NCBI GenBank assembly: GCA_900314725.1
Contig: OMWJ01000003.1
Coordinates: 1 to 64,000, forward strand
DNA from: an uncultured Bacteroidales bacterium
Lineage (GTDB): Bacteria; Bacteroidota; Bacteroidia; Bacteroidales; P3
Direction: 5' to 3'
DNA length: 64,000 bases
The translations under genes and the position numbers were made by a program. Positions 45,488-54,211 of this stretch are shown piece after piece; the first letter of the stretch is position 1, and each line of letters starts with the position of its first letter. Below the pieces are notes generated by a model. It saw only the letters and a list, made by a program, of their open reading frames with translations. It searched no databases and was not told the DNA's origin.

Positions 45488-46588
45488 TTAAGGTCTTTTT
45501 CCTATAATGACTTTTGTTGCACCAACGCCATATTTTTGCATAGAAGCAGGAAAGTAATGAACAAAAGAGTATTTGTTGAGTTCATCTTCAATACTTTTTT
45601 TCAGTGTTCCTTGTCCAACGCCGTGGATAAATACTATTTTGTCTAAGTTTCTTTTTATTGCTTCGTCAAGACATTTTCTGAAATGCTCCATTTGAATATT
45701 GAATTTCTCAAATGCTTGCATTTTGCTTTCGTCTTCTGTCAGTTCTTCTATGTGTAAATCAACTTCAGCTTCTCTCCGACTAACCATATATTTGTCAAAG
45801 AAAGATACCTCTTTATGTTCTATGGGTTTAATGTCATGTTTCTCTATTTTTATCTGCTCCAAAAGTTTCTTTTCCTGATCTTTCTCTACAAAGACGCTGT
45901 TGTCTTTCAAAGTACTTATAGGAATGACCATTGCCTTTTCGCCAACTAAATCATTATGTTCAAAACAGCCTTCTTTATAGAACTTTCCAGTACGGATTTT
46001 CAATTGATAGGAAACGGGATTGAAGATTTTGTCATCATTATCCTTATGAAACAGCAACTGAACAGTTCCATTTGCCCATTTTTCTGCTTGTGCTGGTTTG
46101 AGTTCTGCAAGATGTACTCTTTCCTTGCCTGACAATGAACCGAAATCTTCTCCTTTGAAAAATCCGTCTTCTTGTTTTAAGGCAATGGAATAGAGAACAT
46201 AATAATCAGTATTGTTGATTAGATAGACATCAAAGCCCTGTGTAAGTATCCAAACTTGATCCTTTGGCACAAAAGCCAGATAAACACCTTTGTCCATTTG
46301 CTGTCCTTTGCGAGAAAGGAAGATTTTCTCCACATTATTGTCGTTTCCAACTATGAGTTCATTGCTTTGCTTGTCTTCTTTCTCAGAAAACTCTCCCTTG
46401 TATTCAGAAGTAAATATCTTACCAGCTTTATCATCAACGTGGTCTAAGATTATTTCTTTGGTAAGTGTAGGAACGTCAAATCCGTCTTCTTCTACATGGA
46501 CAACCAAAGGTGATATTATTTTTGTGATTATTCCTCCTCCTGTGCGGTTAAGAAACTTTACTCTGTCTCCTATTTTGAATTCACTCAT
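45488..46588 (-). CDS. DUF2027 and Smr-domain protein
   Basis: A Bacteroidota protein with an N-terminal DUF2027-like region and a C-terminal small MutS-related (Smr) domain. The N-terminus reads FKIGDRVKFLNRTGGGIITKI with DVPTLTKEIILDHV. The Smr part (about residues 275-366) has EVDLHIEELTEDESKM and KIVFIHGVGQGTLKKSIEDEL, the HGxGxG element usual in Smr nucleases. Other Smr domains cut branched DNA or collided-ribosome mRNA; which applies here is unknown. The MutS ATPase part is absent, so it is not MutS2. It faces a divergent gap that holds the longest inverted repeat in the window. Confidence 0.88.
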   Translation of the reverse strand: MSEFKIGDRVKFLNRTGGGIITKIISPLVVHVEEDGFDVPTLTKEIILDHVDDKAGKIFTSEYKGEFSEKEDKQSNELIVGNDNNVEKIFLSRKGQQMDKGVYLAFVPKDQVWILTQGFDVYLINNTDYYVLYSIALKQEDGFFKGEDFGSLSGKERVHLAELKPAQAEKWANGTVQLLFHKDNDDKIFNPVSYQLKIRTGKFYKEGCFEHNDLVGEKAMVIPISTLKDNSVFVEKDQEKKLLEQIKIEKHDIKPIEHKEVSFFDKYMVSRREAEVDLHIEELTEDESKMQAFEKFNIQMEHFRKCLDEAIKRNLDKIVFIHGVGQGTLKKSIEDELNKYSFVHYFPASMQKYGVGATKVIIGKRP

Positions 46589-46752
46589 GAGTCTGTGCTT
46601 TTTTGTTTTTTTAATCAGATATAATAACTCAAAAAAAAGAAAATAATTGCATTCATCTGCGAGATTGCATCAAAGCCCCCAGTCTTTAAATCAAAAAATT
46701 ATGGATTTTTCCTCTTTGTAAAGTATTGTTTTACAATGTTTTGTATTCCTTG

Positions 46753-46850
46753 AAAAAAGAGTTGGATTTGAGAAAAAAAGATCAAGTCTTTTGCATAAAA
46801 AGAGTAAGTCTTTTTTTCTCAAATCCAACTCTTTTTTTATCAACTCTTCT
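46753..46850. repeat. Palindromic word cluster C with 29-bp inverted repeat
   Basis: 46753-46781 is an exact reverse complement of 46809-46837 (29 bp), around a 27-nt loop that itself holds ATCAAGTC and GAGTAAGTC words. The stem contains GAGTTGGATTTGAG between A-tracts. Unlike the other clusters it lies between divergent genes, so it cannot simply be a terminator for either neighbour. Confidence 0.85.
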
Positions 46851-46904
46851 TTTTGTTTTTTACGATTGAAAACATGTGATTTTTACCCTAAGTTTTTGAT
46901 AAGA

Positions 46905-46948
46905 AATTCCTGTCAGAAAATCTTGGATTTTAGCATCGGACAGGAATT
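46905..46948. repeat. Long imperfect hairpin
   Basis: A 10-bp outer stem AATTCCTGTC/GACAGGAATT (46905-46914 with 46939-46948) and an inner 6-bp stem AAAATC/GATTTT around a 3-nt loop. No T-tract follows on either strand. It lies about 75 bp upstream of the next promoter. Confidence 0.5.
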
Positions 46949-47020
46949 GTCTATTAACTCAAATTTTCCCACTTGTTTTTCAGGAGAAAAAGACCTGAAA
47001 AAGAAAAACTAAAATTTTTA

Positions 47021-47050
47021 TTGCAGTTAAAGAAATATATTGTAATTTTG
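47021..47050 (+). promoter_or_regulatory. Promoter giving a near-leaderless transcript
   Basis: TTG (47021-47023), 19 nt, then TAATTTTG (47043-47050). The start codon at 47055 is only 4 bp after the -7 box, so transcription should start at or next to the ATG. Confidence 0.7.
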
Positions 47051-47054
47051 TGGT

Positions 47055-48461
47055 ATGAAAAGAATTGTACAATTATACCTGTTATTTGTGCTGTCTTCCA
47101 TTGTCTCGGCACAGAATGTCTTCATAAGTGGCAATGGAAAGGATATTGCTGGAAAAAAGATAGATGTTTATTGTGTTGAAGATAGGCTTTCGGGTTATAC
47201 GGATTTGAGAGCAACAACGACACTCGGAGAATATGATACAAATTTTTCTCTCTCTTTTTTGACTGATGGAACAAAGGAGATAATCGTTCAAGTGGATTTG
47301 ATGAAATATTCCTTTGTCGCAAAACCAGGAGTAAAATATAATTTAAAGATTTCAGACTTTAGTTTTTCACAAGAAGATTCCAATGCTGCCTTTCTTTATG
47401 GTTTGCGTCTGCCTGCAAGATTAGAGATGGAAAGATATGATGGAATAAACACTCCAATCAATGATGTGGATAATCTATTAGGGGAATATGTCTATGAAAA
47501 CAGACGTTTGCTTTTCTTAAAGGACTCTTTGACAAAAGTAGGTTTTATTAGTTTGAGGGATTCTTTGCTTTTGAAGTATAAAGGTAATGAATACGTGGAG
47601 AACTATATAAATTATGAGTTTGAAAGTGTGATGTACTCTTTTTATTTAAAGTCTCGTTTAGCCACAAAAGAAGAGATGTTTGCCTCTTCTCCTATTCTTT
47701 ATGACAATATTGGCTATATGGATTGTTTTCAGACAATATTTGAAAGATATTTTTCTTTAGGCTACAAATATATATCTCGTAAAGATATTGAATCTTGGCT
47801 TTTGAGTGGCAATTATTCTGCTTTCAATGATGCATTAGGAAGAGATAAGGTGCTGGTTAATGAAGTTTTCAGGGAATTAGTTTTCTTGCAAGGAATGAAA
47901 GATGCTTATTTGGATGGTATATTTGACAAAAATCTTATAATAAGCATTTTGGAAAAGTTTAAAGTTACTACCAAGTTTGAAAAACATTCCATTATTGCTA
48001 ATAATCTTGTAAAATATCTTTCTACAATCAACGCTGAGAACATAGGCGTGGGAGATTATAAGGTGAAAAACCTTGACCAGGAGGAAATAGAGTTGAAATC
48101 ATTCTTCAACGGTAAGCCTATGCTTGTTGCATTCGTGCGTTTGGATGACGTAGCCTGTTTGAAGGAATTGGAAAGCATACATTTTTGTTACGACAGCATA
48201 AAGGACAATCTTAATGTTTTGACTATTTGTTTGGATAATAGCTTTGAAAAGATGTATAATTTTATCCGTAACAACAAAGTGGGTAACAAATACCGCTGGC
48301 CTTTCGTCTATTTCAACAATAACTACGATATGACTAAAGCATTTCACCTTAGAATGTTCCCAAGTTTTATATTGTTGAATGAAAAAGGAGAGATAAAAGA
48401 AAACCCTGTGGATTTTCCTTCTACAGGCGAACTGATGAAATATAGAAATACAGAGAAATAA
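47055..48461 (+). CDS. Exported thioredoxin-fold protein without CxxC
   Basis: A 468-residue protein with a signal peptide (MKRIVQLYLLFVLSSIVSAQ), a beta-rich N-terminal region like the DUF4369-type front of Bacteroidota TlpA proteins, and a helical middle. The C-terminal thioredoxin-like domain (about residues 335-465) has VKNLDQEEIELKSFFNGKPM, KDNLNVLTICLDNSFEKMYN and LRMFPSFILLNEKGEI with the cis-Pro loop. The position of the redox CxxC holds DDVACLKELES with a single Cys, so disulfide exchange is unlikely. It is the first gene of a three-gene unit with a mannosyltransferase and an S9 peptidase. Role unknown. Confidence 0.75.
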   Translation: MKRIVQLYLLFVLSSIVSAQNVFISGNGKDIAGKKIDVYCVEDRLSGYTDLRATTTLGEYDTNFSLSFLTDGTKEIIVQVDLMKYSFVAKPGVKYNLKISDFSFSQEDSNAAFLYGLRLPARLEMERYDGINTPINDVDNLLGEYVYENRRLLFLKDSLTKVGFISLRDSLLLKYKGNEYVENYINYEFESVMYSFYLKSRLATKEEMFASSPILYDNIGYMDCFQTIFERYFSLGYKYISRKDIESWLLSGNYSAFNDALGRDKVLVNEVFRELVFLQGMKDAYLDGIFDKNLIISILEKFKVTTKFEKHSIIANNLVKYLSTINAENIGVGDYKVKNLDQEEIELKSFFNGKPMLVAFVRLDDVACLKELESIHFCYDSIKDNLNVLTICLDNSFEKMYNFIRNNKVGNKYRWPFVYFNNNYDMTKAFHLRMFPSFILLNEKGEIKENPVDFPSTGELMKYRNTEK

Positions 48462-48477
48462 AAAACCTATTTGCCTT

Positions 48478-49200
48478 ATGACAGATTGTTTAGTAATTAT
48501 ACCAACATACAAGGAACAAGAGAATATAGAAAACATTATCCGTTATGTGTTCAACTTGGAAAAGGAGTTTGATATTCTGATTATTGATGATAATTCTCCC
48601 GATGATACAGCCAAAATCGTAAAAAGGCTAATAGAAGAGTTCCCAAATAGACTGTATTTGGAAGAAAGAAAAGGCAAACTTGGACTTGGTACGGCATATC
48701 TTCACGGTTTTAGATGGGCTTTGGAAAGAGATTATGAATATATATTTGAAATGGATGCGGACTTTTCTCATCCTCCAAAATCATTAATAGACTTGTATAA
48801 CACATGTAAGCAAGGTGCAGACCTATCTATTGGTTCTCGTTATTTGGATGGTAAGATTTCAGTTGTCAATTGGCCGATAGGAAGGGTGATAATGTCGTAT
48901 TATGCTTCTGTTTATGTAAGAAAGATGCTTGGAATGAAGGTCTGTGATGCAACAGCTGGCTTTGTTTGCTATACTCGCAAACTTTTGGAGAGAATAGACT
49001 TTGACAAGGTACAGTTTGTCGGCTATGCATTCCAAATAGAAATGAAATACACAGCGTGGAAACTTGGTTACAAGATAAAAGAAGTGCCTATCATTTTCAC
49101 AGATAGAGTACTTGGACAAAGTAAAATGAGTATGAAGATATTTAAAGAAGCTTTCTTTGGTATTTTCTCTTTAAAATTCAGAAATTGGAAAAAATATTAA
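48478..49200 (+). CDS. Polyprenol-phosphate mannosyltransferase-like GT2
   Basis: A DPM1-type family 2 glycosyltransferase that loads a sugar, typically mannose from GDP-mannose, onto polyprenyl phosphate at the cytoplasmic membrane face. Elements are DCLVIIPTYKEQENIENII, ILIIDDNSPDDT, GLGTAYLHGFRWALE, the DAD metal site in EMDADFSHPPK, and GSRYLDGK. The end (VLGQSKMSMKIFKEA) carries the conserved QSKM motif. At 240 residues it lacks C-terminal membrane helices, as in the bacterial soluble form. It starts 16 bp after the thioredoxin-fold gene, and the S9 peptidase follows 5 bp later. Confidence 0.9.
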   Translation: MTDCLVIIPTYKEQENIENIIRYVFNLEKEFDILIIDDNSPDDTAKIVKRLIEEFPNRLYLEERKGKLGLGTAYLHGFRWALERDYEYIFEMDADFSHPPKSLIDLYNTCKQGADLSIGSRYLDGKISVVNWPIGRVIMSYYASVYVRKMLGMKVCDATAGFVCYTRKLLERIDFDKVQFVGYAFQIEMKYTAWKLGYKIKEVPIIFTDRVLGQSKMSMKIFKEAFFGIFSLKFRNWKKY

Positions 49201-49205
49201 TAGAA

Positions 49206-51230
49206 ATGAATAAAAGATTTTTTGTATTAACATTGGTTTTGTCCGTTGTTTTGGGGCTTAATGCTCAAAATAAGATGGATATTGAACATTTAATGGACGG
49301 CACTTATAGAGTAAAAGCAACAAAGTATTCCTTTAAGTTTGAAAACAATGATGAATATTCCTACCGAGATAATCAATGGAAGAAGCATATCGTGAATAAA
49401 AAAGGCGAAGACAAGATAGTTGATGAGGATATTGAAGTAGAGAACAGAGACAGAGAGAATAAAGACTTCCTTGAAATAAATGAAAAATCAAAGAATGAAG
49501 CTTTTGTAAGAGATAATCAACTGTGGATAAAAAATACTGCAACTGGAGTAGAAAGAAATATAACCACAGATGGAGATTCGCTTAACATAATATATGGACA
49601 GAGTGTTCATAGAAATGAATTTGGAATAGAGAAAGGAACATTCTTTTCCAATGATGGCAAACATCTCGCCTTTTATCGTATGGATCAGAGCATGGTAGGA
49701 GACTATCCTTTGGTGAATACTCAGGAAAGAGAAGCAAAAGCTCAGATTATAAAGTATCCAATGGCAGGTATGAAGTCTCATGAGGTGCTTGTGTATGTGT
49801 ATAACTTTGACACAGACAAAACAGTCATACTGAAAACAAGACAAAACAATACTTTGGAAGAAAGAGAGATGTATCTTACCAACATAGCTTTCTCTTTGGA
49901 CGGCAATACCGTGTATATCCAAAAGCTTAACCGCTTACAAAATCATCTATGGTTGGAGGCTTACGATGCAAACACAGGCTTAAAGAAACGTACCTTGATA
50001 GAAGAGACGGCAAACAAATACGTGGAGCCAGAACATCCGATTGTATTTCTACCAAAAGACGCTTCAAAGTTTATATTCTTCTCAGAGAAAGACGGTTGGC
50101 AACATTTGTATCTTTATGACACACTCGGCAAAGAGATAAAACAACTGACTAAGGGGGAATGGATGGTTAATGAAATAGCAGGATTTAACGACAAAGGCAA
50201 TGTCTTGTATTTCTATGCTACAAAAGACTCTCCTTTGGAAAGTAATTTTTATTCTCTTAACTTGAAGAATGGAAAGATTACACGTATTACTCGTGAGCAC
50301 GGAACACATTATGTTTCCTATAATGAAAAAGGAACAATGTTTATAGATACTTATTCTTCTACTGATGAAGCATATAGAGTTGTGCTTAGAAATGAAAAAG
50401 GTGAGATAATAAGAGACCTTGAACGTTGCGAAAATCCAATGGAACAGTTGAGTAATAATCCTTCTATCATTATAGATACTCTTCATGCGGAAGACGGTAC
50501 TGTTCTTTATACTCGTATGATAAGACCAAAGGATTTTAATCCTCATAAGAAATACCCCGTTATTGTTTATGTTTATAATGGTCCTCATGCACAACTTATA
50601 ACAGATTCTTATACGGCAGGAGCAGGCTATTTTCTTCCTTTCCTTGCAACACAGGATTATATAGTATGGACTTTAGACGGTAGAGGTTCTGCTAATCGGG
50701 GTTATGAATTTGAAAGTGCTATATGGCATCAATGTGGTAAAGTGGAAATGAGAGACCAAATGAGAGGAATAGATTATTTAAAATCCTTACCTTTTATAGA
50801 TAGTGAGAGAATAGGAATAGACGGCTGGTCTTATGGAGGTTTTATGACTCTTTCTTTGGCTTTGAATAATCCAGAAACGATAAAAGTTGCAACAGCAGGA
50901 GGTCCTGTTATAGATTGGAAGTGGTATGAGGTGATGTATGGAGAAAGATATATGGGAACTCCTCAAAATAATGAGAAAGGATATGAAGAAAGCAGTGTGC
51001 TTAACTTGATTGATAATATGAAAGACAGCCAGCATATACTTGTAATGCAGGGTTATTTGGATAATACCGTAGTTCCTCAGCACTCGTTGGAGTTTATCAG
51101 GCAATGCGTTGAGAAGAAAAAACCTGTGGATTACTTTATGTATACTTCTCACGAACATAATGTACGCGGAAAAGACAGAGTAGAACTCTATAAAAAGATT
51201 TTCCACTACTACGAAGACTATCTAAAATAG
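49206..51230 (+). CDS. Exported S9 family (DPP-IV-like) serine peptidase
   Basis: A prolyl-oligopeptidase-clan enzyme that releases short N-terminal peptides, likely in the periplasm. The start at 49206 (MNKRFFVLTLVLSVVLGLNAQ) gives a signal peptide; a frame start 21 bp upstream would overlap the preceding gene. The DPP-IV-type propeller has VHRNEFGIEKGTFFSNDGKHLAFYRMD. The hydrolase domain has the nucleophile in IDGWSYGGFMTLSL (Ser near 540), the Asp in GYLDNTVVPQHS (near 618) and the His in SHEHNVRG (near 650). At 674 residues it is slightly short for DPP-IV. A terminator follows. Confidence 0.92.
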   Translation: MNKRFFVLTLVLSVVLGLNAQNKMDIEHLMDGTYRVKATKYSFKFENNDEYSYRDNQWKKHIVNKKGEDKIVDEDIEVENRDRENKDFLEINEKSKNEAFVRDNQLWIKNTATGVERNITTDGDSLNIIYGQSVHRNEFGIEKGTFFSNDGKHLAFYRMDQSMVGDYPLVNTQEREAKAQIIKYPMAGMKSHEVLVYVYNFDTDKTVILKTRQNNTLEEREMYLTNIAFSLDGNTVYIQKLNRLQNHLWLEAYDANTGLKKRTLIEETANKYVEPEHPIVFLPKDASKFIFFSEKDGWQHLYLYDTLGKEIKQLTKGEWMVNEIAGFNDKGNVLYFYATKDSPLESNFYSLNLKNGKITRITREHGTHYVSYNEKGTMFIDTYSSTDEAYRVVLRNEKGEIIRDLERCENPMEQLSNNPSIIIDTLHAEDGTVLYTRMIRPKDFNPHKKYPVIVYVYNGPHAQLITDSYTAGAGYFLPFLATQDYIVWTLDGRGSANRGYEFESAIWHQCGKVEMRDQMRGIDYLKSLPFIDSERIGIDGWSYGGFMTLSLALNNPETIKVATAGGPVIDWKWYEVMYGERYMGTPQNNEKGYEESSVLNLIDNMKDSQHILVMQGYLDNTVVPQHSLEFIRQCVEKKKPVDYFMYTSHEHNVRGKDRVELYKKIFHYYEDYLK

Positions 51231-51257
51231 AAAGATGAAAATCATACTGTATATTGT

Positions 51258-51292
51258 AACGAACATGCTTTTTAGTATGTTCGTTTTTTTTT
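51258..51292 (+). terminator. Terminator of the 47-51.2 kb operon
   Basis: Stem AACGAACAT/ATGTTCGTT (51258-51266 with 51277-51285), then an uninterrupted T-tract. Confidence 0.92.
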
Positions 51293-51350
51293 AAAGTGTG
51301 TTTATTTTTATTATTTTTCTCTTTATTATCGGCAGTTAAAAAAAAATTAC

Positions 51351-51358
51351 TATCTTTG
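51351..51358 (+). promoter_or_regulatory. -7 box of the DUF4301-purD unit
   Basis: TATCTTTG, 24 bp before the ATG at 51383. No clear -33 TTTG at the usual spacing. Confidence 0.5.
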
Positions 51359-51382
51359 CAAGACGCAAAAAGAACATACATT

Positions 51383-52915
51383 ATGATATTTTCAAAAGAA
51401 GATGTTGAGCAGATAAAAGCACAAGGCTTAACAATAAAAGAAGCAGAAGAACAAGTAGAAAATTTTGTCAATGGTTTTAAACCTATGCAGTTGAAAAAGG
51501 CTGCTACAATAGGAGATGGTATTAATTCTTTTTCTAAGCAAGAGATAAAATATTTTATTTCTCTTTACAGAAATGAAAGAGATAAAATAAAAGTGATGAA
51601 GTTTGTTCCTGCATCTGGTGCTGCAACGAGAATGATGAAAGACCTTTATTCTTTTGTTTCTGATTATAAAGATGAAAAAGCAACACCTTTTCATACTTTT
51701 CCTTTAGTGCAGAAACTTATAGAGAATATAAAAGATTTTGCTTTTTATCCTGCTCTTCAAGAAGCAATGGAGAAAGATAATCTTTCTGTTGAACAATGTT
51801 TGAAAACTAAGGATTATAAAGCAATAGTGGAATATATTTTATTGGAAAAAGGATTAAACTACGGGAAGTATCCAAAAGCATGGATTATATTCCACAAAAA
51901 TAAAGACAATTCTGTAGTAACTCCTTTTGAAGAACATCTAATGGAAGCAGCGAAGTACTGTAATTCTAATGGTGAAGCAAAAATAGAATTCTCTATACTT
52001 AAAGAACATCTTGACGGATTTAAAAAGTTGAAGAAAGAACTTGTTCCTTTATATGAAAAACAATATAAAGTTAAATATGATATAAGTTTTTCTTTCCAAC
52101 AACATTCAACTGACACTATTGCAGTTGATATGAGTAATCAGCCTTTTCATACTGCAGAAGGAAAACTTTTATTCCGTCCTGCAGGACACGGTGCTTTGAT
52201 AGAAAACCTTAACAAATTGCACTCAGATATAATATTTATAAAGAATATAGATAATGTTTCTTCTAAATATAGAAAAGAAACTTACGAGTATAAGGAGTTT
52301 CTTGCAGGAGTTCTTTTGAAAGCAAAACAAAAGATTTACTCTCTGCAAAAGAAGCTTGAGAAGAAAGAATGCTCAAAGCAGGAACTTGTCTCTATATACA
52401 ATATCATACGCAGACAAGCTTTTATCTCTGAGGTTAAAAACTATACTGAATTCAATACACTTTTGCAGTATAAACGATATCTTAAGAACTTTCTTGACCG
52501 TCCTTTGAGAGTTTGCGGTATGGTTAAGAACGAAGGAGAACCAGGAGGAGGACCTTTCTTTGTTGAAAAAGATGGAGAGGTTTCATTACAAATAGTAGAG
52601 AAAGCACAAGTTGATTTAAATTCTTTAGAGCAAAGCAAGATATTTATGCAAGCTACTCATTTCAACCCTGTTGATTTAGTTATATCTACAACAAAAGCAG
52701 ATGGTAAGAAATATAGACTGCAAAATTTCGTTGATAAACAAGCAGGATTTATTTCAGAAAAAAGTTTTGCTGGTCAAACTATTAAAGCACAAGAAAGACC
52801 AGGACTTTGGAATGGAGCAATGAGTGATTGGCTGACAATATTTGTAGAAGTTCCTTTGTCTACTTTTAATCCTGTTAAAACAATAATTGATCTTTTGAAA
52901 GAATCTCATAGATAA
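51383..52915 (+). CDS. DUF4301 family protein
   Basis: A 510-residue cytoplasmic protein of the DUF4301 family, widespread in Bacteroidota and of unknown role. It starts MIFSKEDVEQIKAQGLTIKEA at 51383, after the promoter. Conserved stretches are KAATIGDGI, KFVPASGAATRMMKDLY (nucleotidyltransferase-like loop), FRPAGHGALIENLNKL with DIIFIKNIDNV, and CGMVKNEGEPGGGPFFV. Segments such as PAGHGALIENLN recall sugar-phosphate nucleotidyltransferases, so a nucleotide-binding function is possible but not shown. purD follows 25 bp downstream. Confidence 0.85.
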   Translation: MIFSKEDVEQIKAQGLTIKEAEEQVENFVNGFKPMQLKKAATIGDGINSFSKQEIKYFISLYRNERDKIKVMKFVPASGAATRMMKDLYSFVSDYKDEKATPFHTFPLVQKLIENIKDFAFYPALQEAMEKDNLSVEQCLKTKDYKAIVEYILLEKGLNYGKYPKAWIIFHKNKDNSVVTPFEEHLMEAAKYCNSNGEAKIEFSILKEHLDGFKKLKKELVPLYEKQYKVKYDISFSFQQHSTDTIAVDMSNQPFHTAEGKLLFRPAGHGALIENLNKLHSDIIFIKNIDNVSSKYRKETYEYKEFLAGVLLKAKQKIYSLQKKLEKKECSKQELVSIYNIIRRQAFISEVKNYTEFNTLLQYKRYLKNFLDRPLRVCGMVKNEGEPGGGPFFVEKDGEVSLQIVEKAQVDLNSLEQSKIFMQATHFNPVDLVISTTKADGKKYRLQNFVDKQAGFISEKSFAGQTIKAQERPGLWNGAMSDWLTIFVEVPLSTFNPVKTIIDLLKESHR

Positions 52916-52940
52916 AAATTTTAATATATAGATATTCAAG

Positions 52941-54203
52941 ATGAAAATTTTATTATTAGGAAGTGGTGGAAGAGAATCTGCCTTAGCAAGAGTAATATCT
53001 TTAAGCAAAAAAACAGAAAAATTATACATATCTCCAGGAAATCCAGGTATGAATCTTTGGGGAGAAAACATAATTCTTAATGGTTTTGAAGAAATATCTC
53101 AATTCTGCAAAAAAGAACATATAGATATTCTTGTTGTAGGACCAGAACAGCCTTTAGTAGATGGTATTACAGACTATTTTGCTGACAATAACCCTCAAGT
53201 TATTGTTGTTGGTCCCGATAAACTTGCAGCACAGTTAGAGGGAAGTAAAGATTTCGCAAAGGATTTTATGCAAAAATACCAGATTCCTACAGCACGCTAC
53301 AATACATTTTCTTCTCAGACAGTTACAGAAGGAAAAGAGTTTTTGAGAACATTAAAACCACCTTACGTTCTCAAAGCTGATGGCTTGGCTGCAGGAAAAG
53401 GTGTAGTAATTCTTCCTACTATTCAAGAAGCAGAAAGAGAATTGGAAGATATGCTTTTGAATTCTAAATTTGGAGCAGCATCAAGCAAGGTTGTTATTGA
53501 AGAGTTCCTAAGCGGAATAGAATGCAGTGTCTTTGTTCTTACGGATGGTAAGCATTATGTTCTTCTGCCTGAAGCCAAAGACTATAAAAAAGTAGGAGAA
53601 GGAGATAAAGGATTGAATACAGGAGGTATGGGTAGTGTTTCTCCTGTTCCTTTCTGTGACAAATCATTTATGGGTAAGGTAGAAGAAAGAATAATTAAGC
53701 CTACTATTGAAGGTTTGCAAAAAGAAGGAATGAAATACAAAGGCTTTATTTTCTTTGGCTTAATGAATGTTGATGGCAATCCTTTTGTAATAGAATACAA
53801 TGTAAGAATGGGAGATCCTGAAAGTGAAAGTGTTTTTGCAAGATTTGATTCAGATATTGTTGAAGCCTTTGAACTTCTTGGTAAGGGAGAATTAGATAGA
53901 TATGATATGAAAATAACTTCTCAAGTTGCAACAACAGTAATGCTTTGCTCAGGAGGTTATCCTGAAAGTTACGAGAAAGGAAAACTTATAAGTGGATTGG
54001 CTGATTGTAAGGACGCTATTCTTTATCATGCAGGAACAAAACAAGGAGAAGAAGGCAAAATCTTAACTTCAGGAGGTAGGGTTCTTGCTGTTACTTGTTT
54101 GGCAGATAGTATGCAAGAAGCATTAAACAAATGTTACAACGAGATAAGCAAGATACATTTTGACAAAATGTACTTCCGTAAAGATATTGGCAAAGATTTA
54201 TAA
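52941..54203 (+). CDS. purD: Phosphoribosylamine--glycine ligase
   Basis: PurD (GAR synthetase) joins glycine to phosphoribosylamine in purine synthesis. The N-terminal domain starts MKILLLGSGGRESALARVIS and has VVGPEQPLVDGITDYF. The ATP-grasp domain has GSKDFAKDFMQKYQIPTA, PYVLKADGLAAGKGVV, EEFLSGIECSVFVLTDG and FVIEYNVRMGDPESE. Length 420 is normal. It sits between the DUF4301 gene and a nitroreductase gene (8 bp gap), in a unit that ends with thyA, so the group may support nucleotide synthesis. Confidence 0.97.
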   Translation: MKILLLGSGGRESALARVISLSKKTEKLYISPGNPGMNLWGENIILNGFEEISQFCKKEHIDILVVGPEQPLVDGITDYFADNNPQVIVVGPDKLAAQLEGSKDFAKDFMQKYQIPTARYNTFSSQTVTEGKEFLRTLKPPYVLKADGLAAGKGVVILPTIQEAERELEDMLLNSKFGAASSKVVIEEFLSGIECSVFVLTDGKHYVLLPEAKDYKKVGEGDKGLNTGGMGSVSPVPFCDKSFMGKVEERIIKPTIEGLQKEGMKYKGFIFFGLMNVDGNPFVIEYNVRMGDPESESVFARFDSDIVEAFELLGKGELDRYDMKITSQVATTVMLCSGGYPESYEKGKLISGLADCKDAILYHAGTKQGEEGKILTSGGRVLAVTCLADSMQEALNKCYNEISKIHFDKMYFRKDIGKDL

Positions 54204-54211
54204 TTTTTTTT

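Larger units (their letters stand above)
46589..47054. other. Divergent 466-bp gap with repeats and hairpins
   Basis: No gene is visible. It contains palindromic cluster C (46753-46850), an imperfect long hairpin at 46905-46948, and the promoter of the next plus-strand gene (47021-47050). I see no clear promoter for the Smr gene. Confidence 0.6.

Noticed and set aside
46791-47012. 73-residue plus-strand frame in the 466-bp divergent gap
   Set aside because: It runs through the T-tracts of the inverted repeat (poly-Phe/Lys/Ser), so it is a by-product of the repeat.
50082-50594. 170-residue minus-strand frame inside the S9 peptidase gene
   Set aside because: Antisense to conserved coding sequence, with low-complexity hydrophobic composition and no motif or promoter.
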